Positions 1-7,328 of a DNA stretch of 37,843 nt are shown piece after piece (within the stretch, counting starts at the first letter, position 1; each line of letters opens with the position of its first letter). The DNA is from Rubrivivax sp. (lineage in GTDB: Bacteria; Pseudomonadota; Gammaproteobacteria; Burkholderiales; Burkholderiaceae_C): NCBI GenBank assembly GCA_016790395.1, contig JAEUPH010000235.1, positions 1 through 37,843 on the forward strand, read 5' to 3'. A program made the translations under genes and the position numbers. A model generated the notes under the pieces. It had not been told where the DNA came from. It made no database searches and saw only the letters and a list, made by a program, of their open reading frames with translations.

Positions 1-1
1 C

Positions 2-736
2 CGGCAGGCCGGCTTCGACCGCGAAGCCACCACGGCCTGGCTGAAGCAGCTGCGCCAGGTGTGCACCGAGCGCGGCATCGTGCTGATCTTCGACGAGATC
101 TTCGTCGGCTTCCGCCTCGCGCCCGGCGGCGCGCAGGAATATTTCGGCGTGCAGGCCGACATGGTGACCTACGGAAAGACGCTGGGCGGTGGCCTGCCCA
201 TCGGCGTGGTGTGCGGCAGGCGCGAACTGATGAAGCGCTACCGCGAGGAACGCCCGGCCGACATCTGCTTCGCACGCGGCACCTTCAATTCGCACCCCTA
301 CGTCATGGGCGCGATGCAGGTCTTCCTGGAGAAGCTGCACAGCGAGCCTGTGCAGCGGATGTACGAGAACCTGGACGCCACCTGGAACCGCCGCGCCGAG
401 CAGCTCAACCTGCGCCTGCGCGAGGCCGGCCTGCCGGTGCAGGTGGCCAACCTCTCCAGCATCTGGACGGTGCTCTACACCGAGCCCTCGCGCTACAACT
501 GGATGCTGCAGTTCTACCTGCGCGAGCAGGGCCTGGCGCTCAGCTGGGTGGGCAGCGGCCGCCTGATCTTCAGCCTGAACTACGGCGAGGCCGACTTCGA
601 AGCGGTGGCCAGCCGCTTCGTCGACGCCGGCCGCGCCATGCAGGCCGACGGCTGGTGGTGGCGCGATGCGGCCGCCACCGACAAGAGCATCCGCCGCGGT
701 CTGCTGCGAGAGATGCTGGGCACGCGCTTCGGCTGA
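2..736 (+). CDS. class III (PLP) aminotransferase, 3' part only
   Basis: The reading frame is open from the left edge, so the 5' end lies outside the window; 244 codons and the stop are visible. The sequence carries the fold-type I PLP signature: an LIFDE segment whose Asp contacts the pyridine nitrogen, then TYGKTLGGG, whose Lys (codon 176-178) should form the Schiff base, then a GTFNSHP stretch typical of the class III group that includes glutamate-1-semialdehyde aminomutase. The visible part covers the end of the large domain and the small C-terminal domain. The substrate cannot be told from this fragment. The glycosyltransferase nearby hints at surface or secondary metabolism, but they are separated by a gene on the other strand, so this is weak. 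Confidence 0.85.
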   Translation, partial: RQAGFDREATTAWLKQLRQVCTERGIVLIFDEIFVGFRLAPGGAQEYFGVQADMVTYGKTLGGGLPIGVVCGRRELMKRYREERPADICFARGTFNSHPYVMGAMQVFLEKLHSEPVQRMYENLDATWNRRAEQLNLRLREAGLPVQVANLSSIWTVLYTEPSRYNWMLQFYLREQGLALSWVGSGRLIFSLNYGEADFEAVASRFVDAGRAMQADGWWWRDAAATDKSIRRGLLREMLGTRFG

Positions 737-745
737 GCGCGCCCC

Positions 746-765
746 CGCGCGGCTTCAGCCGCGCG
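746..765. terminator. bidirectional hairpin between convergent genes
   Basis: An 8-bp perfect GC stem (746-753 with 758-765) with a TTCA loop lies 9 bp after the aminotransferase stop. The stop codon of the converging minus-strand gene (755-757) sits in the loop. No T-tract follows. Confidence 0.45.
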
Positions 766-1396
766 CCTGCTGAACCTGCTCGCGCACGTGGTGCATGGGG
801 TCGATGAGCTCGCCGCGCAGCAGCGCCAGCGGGGCCGGCGCATACAGCTTGGCGTCGTGGAAGGGGTCGGTGACGATCTTCGTCGCCCAGGCCAGGCCGG
901 CCATCACGCCCTGCGTGGCGAAGAGCTGCAGCACACGCACCAGCACCCCGCCCACGCCCAGCGCCAGCCAGGCGATGCCGACGTCATGCAGCCAGCCTTC
1001 CAGGCCCCGGGCCGGCTCGATCATCCCGCCCAGCGAAGGCGCCAGCGCCAGCACCACCGGGACGGCCGCCCAGGCGGCCATGAGCACGACCTTGCGGCGC
1101 AGGTTGTAGCCGACCTTGATCTCTTCCTTGTGTTCGTGCGTCGCCTGGTTGACTTCGTCGTAGCCCTGGGGCTCGAAGAAGAAGTGGCCGGCCTGGCGCG
1201 TGGTCATGCTGAAACCCCAGGCCAGCAGCGCTGCGGCGGCGGGGTCCACGAACAGCAGGCCGTAGGCGACGATGAATCCCAGCGCACTGACGAAGTGCAG
1301 CGCCTGGTTGATGCGGCTGCGGTGGTAGTAGCGGTGGTCGTCCCAACGCTGTTGCTCGAGCAATTCGAAGAAGTTGGGACGCAATTCGTGCTCCAT
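755..1396 (-). CDS. Mpo1-like (DUF962-like) multi-pass membrane protein
   Basis: A 213-aa protein with about four hydrophobic segments. Near the N-terminus it shows YHRSRINQALH, that is H-x4-N-x3-H, followed after one membrane segment by RQAGHFFFE (Q-x-GH-x3-E). This His/Asn/Glu pattern matches the DUF962/Mpo1 family, whose yeast member is an iron-dependent dioxygenase in 2-hydroxy fatty-acid alpha-oxidation. A further HEHKEE motif lies on the following loop. I chose the ATG at 1396, just before MEHELRPNFF, because conserved-looking sequence starts there. A GTG at 1459 would add 21 residues of low-complexity character and run into the divergent gene's leader. Function here is inferred from the motif only; no partner gene is apparent. 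Confidence 0.6.
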   Translation of the reverse strand: MEHELRPNFFELLEQQRWDDHRYYHRSRINQALHFVSALGFIVAYGLLFVDPAAAALLAWGFSMTTRQAGHFFFEPQGYDEVNQATHEHKEEIKVGYNLRRKVVLMAAWAAVPVVLALAPSLGGMIEPARGLEGWLHDVGIAWLALGVGGVLVRVLQLFATQGVMAGLAWATKIVTDPFHDAKLYAPAPLALLRGELIDPMHHVREQVQQARG

Positions 1397-1525
1397 TCGG
1401 GCAGGGTTGGACACGGGATCGCAATGTCCGGCCGTGGCGTGAACAGGGCGTGACGACACGATGACGCGCCCGTGTCACGCCCACTGTCATCAAGGGGTCG
1501 CATGACGCTGCGAGGCTGCCGCCCG

Positions 1526-2713
1526 ATGAATCCACTGCACGTGGCCCTGGTCACCGAGACCTACCCGCCCGAAGTGAACGGTGTCTCGGCCACGGTGTCG
1601 CGTGTGGTCGAGGGCCTGGCCAACGTCGGCCACCACGTGCAGCTGGTGCGGCCGCGGCAGCACGAGGGCGACACGCCGGGCAACGGCGGAGGTGTCCACG
1701 AGCATCTGGCGCGTGGCATGCCCATCCCCGGCTATCCGCAACTGCGCATGGGCCTGCCCTGCCGCAGCGCACTCGTCTCGCTGTGGCGTCAGCAGCGGCC
1801 GGACGTGGTCCACCTCGTCACCGAAGGCCCGTTGGGCGCGTCGGCACTGCTGGCGGCCCGCACCCTGAAGCTGCCGGTGGTGAGCGACTTCCGCACCAAC
1901 TTCCACGTCTACAGCGCGCACTACGGCATCGGCTTCCTGCGCCGACCCCTGAGAGCCTACCTGCGCGGCTTCCACAACCGCACCGCGGTGACCATGGTGC
2001 CCACCGAGGCGCTGCGCAGTGAACTGGCAGCCACCGGCTTCGAGCGCCTGCGCGTGGTGGCCCGCGGGGTGGACACGCAGCGCTTCAACCCGGTCCGCCG
2101 CAGCGAGGCGCTGCGACGGCAGTGGGGCGCCGACGAGCGCACGCTGGTGGCCCTCTTCGTCGGACGCCTGGCGCCGGAGAAGAACATCGACACCGTGCTG
2201 GCCGCCTTCGATGCGCTGCGCGAGGACCAGCCGCGGGCGCGCCTCGTGTTCGTGGGCGACGGCCCCGACCGCCAGCGGCTGCAGCGCCTGCGCCCCGATG
2301 CCGTCTTCACCGGCCTGCAGCGCGGCGAGGCCCTCGCCGCGCACTATGCCTCAGCCGACCTGTTCCTGTTCGCCAGCCTCACCGAGACCTTCGGCAACGT
2401 CGTGCCCGAGGCCATGGCCAGCGGCCTGGCCCTGCTGGCCTACGACCACGCCGCCGCCGCCGAACTCGTGCGTCACGGCGAGAACGGCCTGCTCGCCGGC
2501 GCCGGCGACCGCGCGACCTTCTGCGCGCTGGCGCGCCGCCTGGCCGGCGACGGCGACCGTGTGCGCCAACTCGGCCTTCACGCGCGGCAGACCGCCCTGG
2601 GCCTGGACTGGGGCCGCATCATCGACGGCGTGGTCCGCACCTATGGCGAGGCGATCGAAGCGCAGGCCGCTGCCGTCGACGTACCTGGCGCCTCGACATT
2701 TCGATTAAGATAG
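1526..2713 (+). CDS. GT4-family glycosyltransferase
   Basis: About 395 aa in a GT-B fold. The N-terminal domain opens with HVALVTETYPPEVNGVS, the usual nucleotide-sugar GT4 start. The C-terminal domain has the FVGRLAPEKN strand-loop, a GDGPDR motif and the ETFGNVVPEAMASG segment carrying the EX7E donor-binding glutamates. It likely transfers a sugar from a nucleotide donor to a lipid or polysaccharide acceptor at the inner membrane. Close relatives act in glycolipid synthesis, but the acceptor is not readable. The start is uncertain: ATG 1526 matches the conserved beginning, ATG 1502 has an AAGGGG Shine-Dalgarno-like sequence, and ATG 1472 is also in frame. The gene's last 21 bp form part of the dyad that precedes arsI. 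Confidence 0.88.
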   Translation: MNPLHVALVTETYPPEVNGVSATVSRVVEGLANVGHHVQLVRPRQHEGDTPGNGGGVHEHLARGMPIPGYPQLRMGLPCRSALVSLWRQQRPDVVHLVTEGPLGASALLAARTLKLPVVSDFRTNFHVYSAHYGIGFLRRPLRAYLRGFHNRTAVTMVPTEALRSELAATGFERLRVVARGVDTQRFNPVRRSEALRRQWGADERTLVALFVGRLAPEKNIDTVLAAFDALREDQPRARLVFVGDGPDRQRLQRLRPDAVFTGLQRGEALAAHYASADLFLFASLTETFGNVVPEAMASGLALLAYDHAAAAELVRHGENGLLAGAGDRATFCALARRLAGDGDRVRQLGLHARQTALGLDWGRIIDGVVRTYGEAIEAQAAAVDVPGASTFRLR

Positions 2714-2722
2714 AAATATCGA
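2693..2722. promoter_or_regulatory. 30-bp dyad, candidate ArsR-type operator
   Basis: The arms 2693-2702 (tcgacatttc) and 2713-2722 (gaaatatcga) are inverted repeats matching at 9 of 10 positions, around a 10-bp AT-rich centre. It is an AT-rich island in GC-rich coding DNA, straddles the stop of the glycosyltransferase and lies 30 bp before the arsI start. Position and form suit an arsenic-responsive repressor site; that identity is inference. Confidence 0.5.
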
Positions 2723-2751
2723 GCGGCACCGCGCCGGCTGAAAGGAATCCC

Positions 2752-3225
2752 GTGAAGCGCTTCCACGTCCACCTGCATGTCAGCGACCTGGCCCACAGCA
2801 TCGGCTTCTACTCGAAGCTCTTCGCCACCGAACCGGTGCGCGTGGAGGCCGACTACGCCAAGTGGATGCTCGACGACCCGGCCGTCAACTTCGCCATCTC
2901 CACGCGCGGCGCCAGCACCGGCATCGACCACCTGGGCATCCAGACCGACGACGCAGCCGAACTTGCTGCCCTGAAGGCCCGCGCCACGGCCGCCGATCTG
3001 GTGACGCTGGACGAAGGCCAGACCACCTGCTGCTATGCCCGCAGCGAGAAGCACTGGGTGACCGACCCCCAGGGCATCGCCTGGGAACACTTCCACACGC
3101 TGGAGAGCATCCCGGTGTTCCGCGAAGCCGCGCCCGCGGAAGCCGCCGGCGCCTGCTGCACGCCGGCGCCCAAGGGCAAGCCGATCGCCATCCCGGTCAA
3201 GGCCGCCGGGCCGGCCTGCTGCTGA
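2752..3225 (+). CDS. arsI: ArsI/CadI-family dioxygenase (organoarsenical C-As lyase type)
   Basis: A 157-aa single vicinal-oxygen-chelate domain protein starting at GTG 2752 with an AAAGGA ribosome site 5 nt upstream. ArsI enzymes are Fe(II) dioxygenases that cleave the C-As bond of trivalent methyl- and aromatic arsenicals. The expected features are present: candidate metal ligands His5/His7 on the first strand, His60 in GIDHLGIQ and Glu112 in AWEHFHT, and the vicinal cysteine pair Cys93-Cys94 in TTCCYA that binds As(III). The tail has two more Cys-Cys pairs (ACCTP, and ACC at the C-terminus), which could bind metal. No arsR, arsC, arsB or acr3 gene is adjacent, so it stands alone behind its own dyad. 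CadI-type cadmium induction is an alternative reading of the family. Confidence 0.9.
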   Translation: MKRFHVHLHVSDLAHSIGFYSKLFATEPVRVEADYAKWMLDDPAVNFAISTRGASTGIDHLGIQTDDAAELAALKARATAADLVTLDEGQTTCCYARSEKHWVTDPQGIAWEHFHTLESIPVFREAAPAEAAGACCTPAPKGKPIAIPVKAAGPACC

Positions 3226-3227
3226 AT

Positions 3228-3251
3228 CGCGGCCGCGTGACATAGGCCGCG
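3228..3251 (+). terminator. possible hairpin after arsI
   Basis: A 7-bp perfect GC stem (3228-3234 with 3245-3251) with a 10-nt loop begins 3 nt after the arsI stop. No T-tract follows, so rho-independent function is uncertain. Confidence 0.3.
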
Positions 3252-3272
3252 GGGCCGATCCGCCGCGCCGCA

Positions 3273-3278
3273 CAGAAT
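3273..3278 (+). promoter_or_regulatory. -10-like hexamer CAGAAT, leaderless start
   Basis: CAGAAT ends 7 nt before ATG 3286, and no Shine-Dalgarno sequence is present. The spacing would place the transcription start on the start codon. Confidence 0.35.
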
Positions 3279-3285
3279 CGGCGGC

Positions 3286-5304
3286 ATGTCCGCCGTCGAC
3301 GAAAGCCCGCGCACGCGACGGGCGCCTGCGCCCATGACCTGCCCGCGCTGCACGGCGCCGATGCGGGCCCTGCGCCTGTCCTCGCACCGCCACGAGCCGG
3401 TGACCGTGGACCACTGCCCGGACTGCCGGCTGGTCTGGTTCGACCGCCTGGAGTCCGTGCAGCTGGACGCCCTGGGCTGGGTGCGCCTGCTGCGCAAGAT
3501 GGAAGAAGGCGCGGGCCGCCCGCTGGCGCAGGCGCAGGTGGGCCGACCTGCCTGCCCCAGCTGCAGGCAGCCGCTCAAGCCGGTGCAGAACCGCACGCGC
3601 TTCGGCCTCTTCGCGGTGCTGGAGTGCCCGGTCCAGCACGGCCACCTGCACAGCCACAGCGGCCTGCTGGCCGAGCGCGGCCTCGTCCGGCCCCTGGACG
3701 CCCCTGAACGCCTGGCGCTGGCGCAGCAGAAGCAGCCGCTGCACTGCTTCAACTGCAACGGCCCGGCCGAGCCGATGGACAAGGACTGCCGCTGGTGCGG
3801 CAGCGCGCTGGTGGTGGTGGACCTGCCGCGCCTGGCGCACTCGCTGCAGGTGCGCGAAGAAGCCCAGGGGCCCCTGCCCGCCGGACGCGGCCGGCACGTG
3901 CCCTGGCCCTGCCGCGGTTGCGGCGCGCCGCTGGACCCCGGCCGCGAGGCCAGCTGCAGCCGTTGCGGCCAGCTCGTCGTGGCCCAGGACCTGCCTGACC
4001 TGAGGCCGTTGCTGGAGGCCGCCGAAGCGCGCCTGGCCCCGGCCGCTGCCGCACGGGCCGAGCGGCAGCGCCAGGCCGAGCGCCGCTACCGCAACGAGAG
4101 CGACGGGCGCGGCGAGCGCGCCGCCCCCGCCGGCCTGCTGGCACGCACCCTCATGCTGCACGGCTGGCTGCCGCTGCTCCTGCTGGCTGTCCTCGCCCTG
4201 GCGCTGGCGGCGGCCAGCGTGGGTGGCGTCGTCGGCCGCGGCGTGCCACCGCTGGAGGCCTTGCGCCTGCAGCCCGTGGGCGCCGACGCTGCAGCCGCCT
4301 GGCACTGGGTGGCCGAGCACCGCCGCCTGGCCCCCACCGACACGCAGGCCCAGCGCCAGCTCGGCCGCGCGGCGCTGGACCTGCACCTGCGCCATGCCGC
4401 TGGCGTGGCCATCCCCGCCAACCTCACCGTGGGGCAGCTGCTGGACGACCGCTACGGCCGCGTCTTCCCGCCCAGCGACGACGAGTTCGCCGACCGCCAG
4501 GGGGCCGCACTTGCGCGTTCACTGCGGCTGGAGCCGGCCTCCGAGAGCGACCCGCTGCCGCCGGCCCCCGATCTCGACGCCAGCCGTTTCTCGCCCGCCG
4601 GACCCGGTCTGTGGGTGGAGCGCGAACGCCGCAGCCAGGGCCTGTGGGCGCCGGAACTGCTGAACGCCGGCCAGTCCGCGCTGAAGCTGGGCCCGCTGCA
4701 GCTGCGCATGGTGCAGGGGCGCGGCCTCTGGCTCGGCTGGCGCTGCCAGCCCGCTGCGCCCGCCGATGGCGGGGTCGCGGCCGGCCAGCGCGTGGTGCTG
4801 CTGTGCCGTTCCCAGGGGGCTCCGGCGGGCATGGAGTCGCTCTGGGCCTGGGCGGTGGAACACCTGCGCCAGGGCCAGCCGGTCCCGCTGGAGTGGGCCG
4901 ACGAGAGCCTGCGCGCCCCCGGCCGCATCGAGGCGCTGATCGACAGCCTGGTGGCCCAGGCCGCCCGGCCGGCCAAGGCACCGGTGGTGAAGCGCCCGAG
5001 CCTGCGCGAGCGCTGGCAGCTGCTGGCACCGCGCCAGCAGCAGTTGCTGGGCCTGGCGGCCCTGCTGGCCGGCTTCGTGGCCTACAGCGCGATGGCACGG
5101 CGTTTCGGCGTGCGCCGCAGCTTCATCGCCTGGATGCTGATGGCGGCCCCGCTCAGCGTGGTCTTCGGGGGCGGCCAAGGGCCGGCATCGGTGCTCTTCG
5201 TCGGCATGACGCTGTCGGTGGCGGCCCTCGTGGCGTGGGCCTACACCTGGGGCTTCCGGCTCTACCGCGACTGGTTCTTCCAGCGCTTCGAGCGCAGGGC
5301 CTGA
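3286..5304 (+). CDS. membrane protein with four N-terminal zinc ribbons
   Basis: A 672-aa protein I cannot assign to a known function. The first 230 residues hold four putative zinc modules: Cys19/22 with Cys44/47 (a TFIIB-type ribbon with the typical DHCPDCRLVWFD ending), Cys90/93 with Cys114 and His118/120, Cys154/157 with Cys168/171, and Cys209/212 with Cys224/227. A charged, Ala/Arg-rich helix follows, then one membrane segment at about 289-315, a 250-residue soluble region of no recognised family, and about three more membrane segments at roughly 580-665. The ribbons should face the cytoplasm if the N-terminus is inside. It might sense metal or bind nucleic acid or protein at the membrane. 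Start ATG 3286 follows the window's leaderless pattern; ATG 3334 is the next option. Confidence 0.75.
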   Translation: MSAVDESPRTRRAPAPMTCPRCTAPMRALRLSSHRHEPVTVDHCPDCRLVWFDRLESVQLDALGWVRLLRKMEEGAGRPLAQAQVGRPACPSCRQPLKPVQNRTRFGLFAVLECPVQHGHLHSHSGLLAERGLVRPLDAPERLALAQQKQPLHCFNCNGPAEPMDKDCRWCGSALVVVDLPRLAHSLQVREEAQGPLPAGRGRHVPWPCRGCGAPLDPGREASCSRCGQLVVAQDLPDLRPLLEAAEARLAPAAAARAERQRQAERRYRNESDGRGERAAPAGLLARTLMLHGWLPLLLLAVLALALAAASVGGVVGRGVPPLEALRLQPVGADAAAAWHWVAEHRRLAPTDTQAQRQLGRAALDLHLRHAAGVAIPANLTVGQLLDDRYGRVFPPSDDEFADRQGAALARSLRLEPASESDPLPPAPDLDASRFSPAGPGLWVERERRSQGLWAPELLNAGQSALKLGPLQLRMVQGRGLWLGWRCQPAAPADGGVAAGQRVVLLCRSQGAPAGMESLWAWAVEHLRQGQPVPLEWADESLRAPGRIEALIDSLVAQAARPAKAPVVKRPSLRERWQLLAPRQQQLLGLAALLAGFVAYSAMARRFGVRRSFIAWMLMAAPLSVVFGGGQGPASVLFVGMTLSVAALVAWAYTWGFRLYRDWFFQRFERRA

Positions 5305-5321
5305 ACCGGCGGGTTCAGGCC
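5298..5321. terminator. bidirectional hairpin containing both stop codons
   Basis: A 10-bp perfect stem (5298-5307 with 5312-5321) with a GGCG loop. The stop of the plus-strand gene (5302-5304) and that of the minus-strand gene (5315-5317) lie in opposite arms. Confidence 0.6.
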
Positions 5322-5689
5322 GCGCCGCGGCGGCCGATGGTGGCGCTGCCGATGGCGCCGATGACGCCGCCCAGCACCAGCACGTACCACAGCGCCGCCG
5401 TGCCACCGCCCACGTTCACCATGCCCGCGCCGCTGGCCACCAGGGCAAAAGCCGCCAGCAGCGCCAGCACCAGCAGCGGCACGGCGATGAGCCGCGTGGG
5501 CAGGGTCACCGCGGGGTCGCGGCTGCCGACGGCCAGCAGGCCGTAGCCGAGCAGCGTGAAGAGCGGGAAGAAGATCCACAGCGACAGCCCCGGTGCGGCC
5601 GCCACCCAGCCCATGGGCGCGGCGACCAGCAACGCGGCCGAAGCCAGACCCAGAAGCGCGAGCGCGGCCCCGGCGATGACGAGGAACAT
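5315..5689 (-). CDS. small four-segment membrane protein, unknown
   Basis: 124 aa, almost wholly hydrophobic, with about four predicted membrane helices and a short basic end (GRRGAA). There is no recognisable motif or family. It converges on the zinc-ribbon protein with a shared terminator hairpin and lies 46 bp downstream of selO on the same strand, so it could be co-transcribed with selO. A TATGCT hexamer at 5724-5729 on the minus strand could be a separate promoter. Codon bias and the stop placed in the terminator stem support a real gene. Function unknown. Confidence 0.6.
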   Translation of the reverse strand: MFLVIAGAALALLGLASAALLVAAPMGWVAAAPGLSLWIFFPLFTLLGYGLLAVGSRDPAVTLPTRLIAVPLLVLALLAAFALVASGAGMVNVGGGTAALWYVLVLGGVIGAIGSATIGRRGAA

Positions 5690-5735
5690 GAGCGGTGTCC
5701 CGGAAGTGCAGTGGGCGCCAGCATAGCGCCGGCGC

Positions 5736-7232
5736 TCAGGTGCCGCAGAAGGTCTGGTAGCCGGCCGTCAGCTGCGGTGGCGCGGGTTCGGCAAAACGCA
5801 ACGAAGACGGGCTCTCGTCGAAGGGACTTCGCAGCGCCGCCAGCAGGCGCTGCAGGGGCGCCAGGTCGTCGTGTTCCGAGGCGGCGGCCAGTGCTTCCTC
5901 GACGCGGTGGTTGCGCGGAATCACCCAGGGGTTCACCGCTCGCAGTCGTGCGGCACGGCCAGGGTCGCCTTCCGCGGCGCAGCGCGCGGCCCAGCGCGCC
6001 AGCCAAGGGTTCAGCGCAGCGCCTTCGGCGAAGAGCGCGCGCAGCGGGTTGGCGTCGCCCGCGGCGGCGTCGGCCAGGCGGCGCCAGGCCAGCGTGAAGT
6101 CCACGCCCTGGGCCTGCAGCAGCGCCAGCCAGTCCTCGGCCAGCGTGGCGTCGCCGTCCTGCGCGGTGCGCAGGCCCAGCTTGGCGCGCTGGCCCTGCAG
6201 CAGCGCCTGCGCATACAGCGCGGGGAACTCGTCGATGACTTCGGTGACCTGCGCCACGGCGCGCTGCACGGCGGGCTCGTCGTCTTCGCTGGCCATCAGC
6301 GGCAGCAGCGCCTCGGCCAGGCGCGCCAGGTTCCAGCGCGCGATGTGTGGCTGGTTGCCGTAGGCATAGCGGCCGCCGTGGTCGATGCTGCTGAAGACGG
6401 TGGCGGGGTCGTAGCCCTCCATGAAGGCGCAGGGGCCGTAGTCGATGGTCTCACCGGAAATCGTCATGTTGTCGGTGTTCATCACGCCGTGGATGAAGCC
6501 GACGTTCATCCACTGCGCCACCAGCGTCGCCTGGCGCTGCGCCACGGCGCGCAACAGCGCCAAGGGTGCGTCGGGCGTGCCGGCCAGCGCGGGGTCGTGT
6601 CGCGCGATGGCGTAGGCCGCCAGCGCGCGCAGCGTGGCCAGGTCGCCACGGGCGGCGAAGTACTGGAAAGTGCCCACGCGCAGGTGGCTGGCCGCCACGC
6701 GCGTGAGCACGGCGCCGGGGAAGGCCGCCTCGCGCTGCACGGCCTCGCCCGTGCCGGCCACGGCCAGCGCGCGCGTGGTGGGGATGCCCAAGGCGTGCAT
6801 GGCCTCGCCGATGAGCACCTCGCGCAGCATGGGGCCCACGGCGGCCTTGCCGTCGCCACCGCGGGAGAACGGGGTGCGGCCCGAGCCCTTGAAGGCGATG
6901 TCCCGGCGGCGGCCCGCGCGATCCAGCACCTCGCCCAGCAGCAGCGCGCGGCCATCACCCAGCTGGGGCGAGAAACCACCGAACTGGTGGCCGGCGTAGG
7001 CCTGCGCGATGGGCTCGGCGCCTTCCGGCAGCGTGTTGCCGGCGAACAAGGCGGCACCCTCGGGGCCGGCCAGCGTGGCGGCGTCGAGCCCCAGCTCGTC
7101 GGCCAGGGCCTCGTTGAGGAACAGCAGCCGGGGCGCGGGCACGGTGGCGGGCTGCCAGCGCACGAAGGCCCCCGGCAGGTCACGCACGTAGCTGTTGTCG
7201 AAGGTGAAGCGGAGCGGGCTCGGTGCGGGCAT
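5736..7232 (-). CDS. selO: SelO (YdiU/UPF0061) protein adenylyltransferase
   Basis: A 498-aa pseudokinase-fold protein. SelO transfers AMP from ATP to Ser/Thr/Tyr of target proteins, in bacteria linked to oxidative stress. The family hallmarks are all visible: YAGHQFGGFSPQLGDGRA near residue 80-95, the AFKGSGRTPFSRGGDG nucleotide loop near 113-128 with its ATP-contacting Lys, GIPTTRALAV, and HGVMNTDNMTISGETIDYGPCAFME in the catalytic loop region. The protein ends in TFCGT, with the Cys that corresponds to selenocysteine in eukaryotic SelO; here it is an ordinary Cys. I chose ATG 7232 (MPAPSPLRFTFDNSY); the longer frame to 7280 adds residues unlike the family. It is separate from the helicase gene upstream by about 95 bp. 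Confidence 0.95.
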   Translation of the reverse strand: MPAPSPLRFTFDNSYVRDLPGAFVRWQPATVPAPRLLFLNEALADELGLDAATLAGPEGAALFAGNTLPEGAEPIAQAYAGHQFGGFSPQLGDGRALLLGEVLDRAGRRRDIAFKGSGRTPFSRGGDGKAAVGPMLREVLIGEAMHALGIPTTRALAVAGTGEAVQREAAFPGAVLTRVAASHLRVGTFQYFAARGDLATLRALAAYAIARHDPALAGTPDAPLALLRAVAQRQATLVAQWMNVGFIHGVMNTDNMTISGETIDYGPCAFMEGYDPATVFSSIDHGGRYAYGNQPHIARWNLARLAEALLPLMASEDDEPAVQRAVAQVTEVIDEFPALYAQALLQGQRAKLGLRTAQDGDATLAEDWLALLQAQGVDFTLAWRRLADAAAGDANPLRALFAEGAALNPWLARWAARCAAEGDPGRAARLRAVNPWVIPRNHRVEEALAAASEHDDLAPLQRLLAALRSPFDESPSSLRFAEPAPPQLTAGYQTFCGT

Positions 7233-7328
7233 GCGGCAGTGTGACAGCGCGCGGCGTGCCGGGGTCGGCGTCAAGGTCATGGAGCCTGCGCGCCGCGGGT
7301 CGGCCGGTGCCCGGCGTGGCGTTCGCGT

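Noticed and set aside
5871..7244. 457-codon plus-strand frame antisense to selO.
   Set aside because: selO motifs are complete on the minus strand; the antisense product has no family features.
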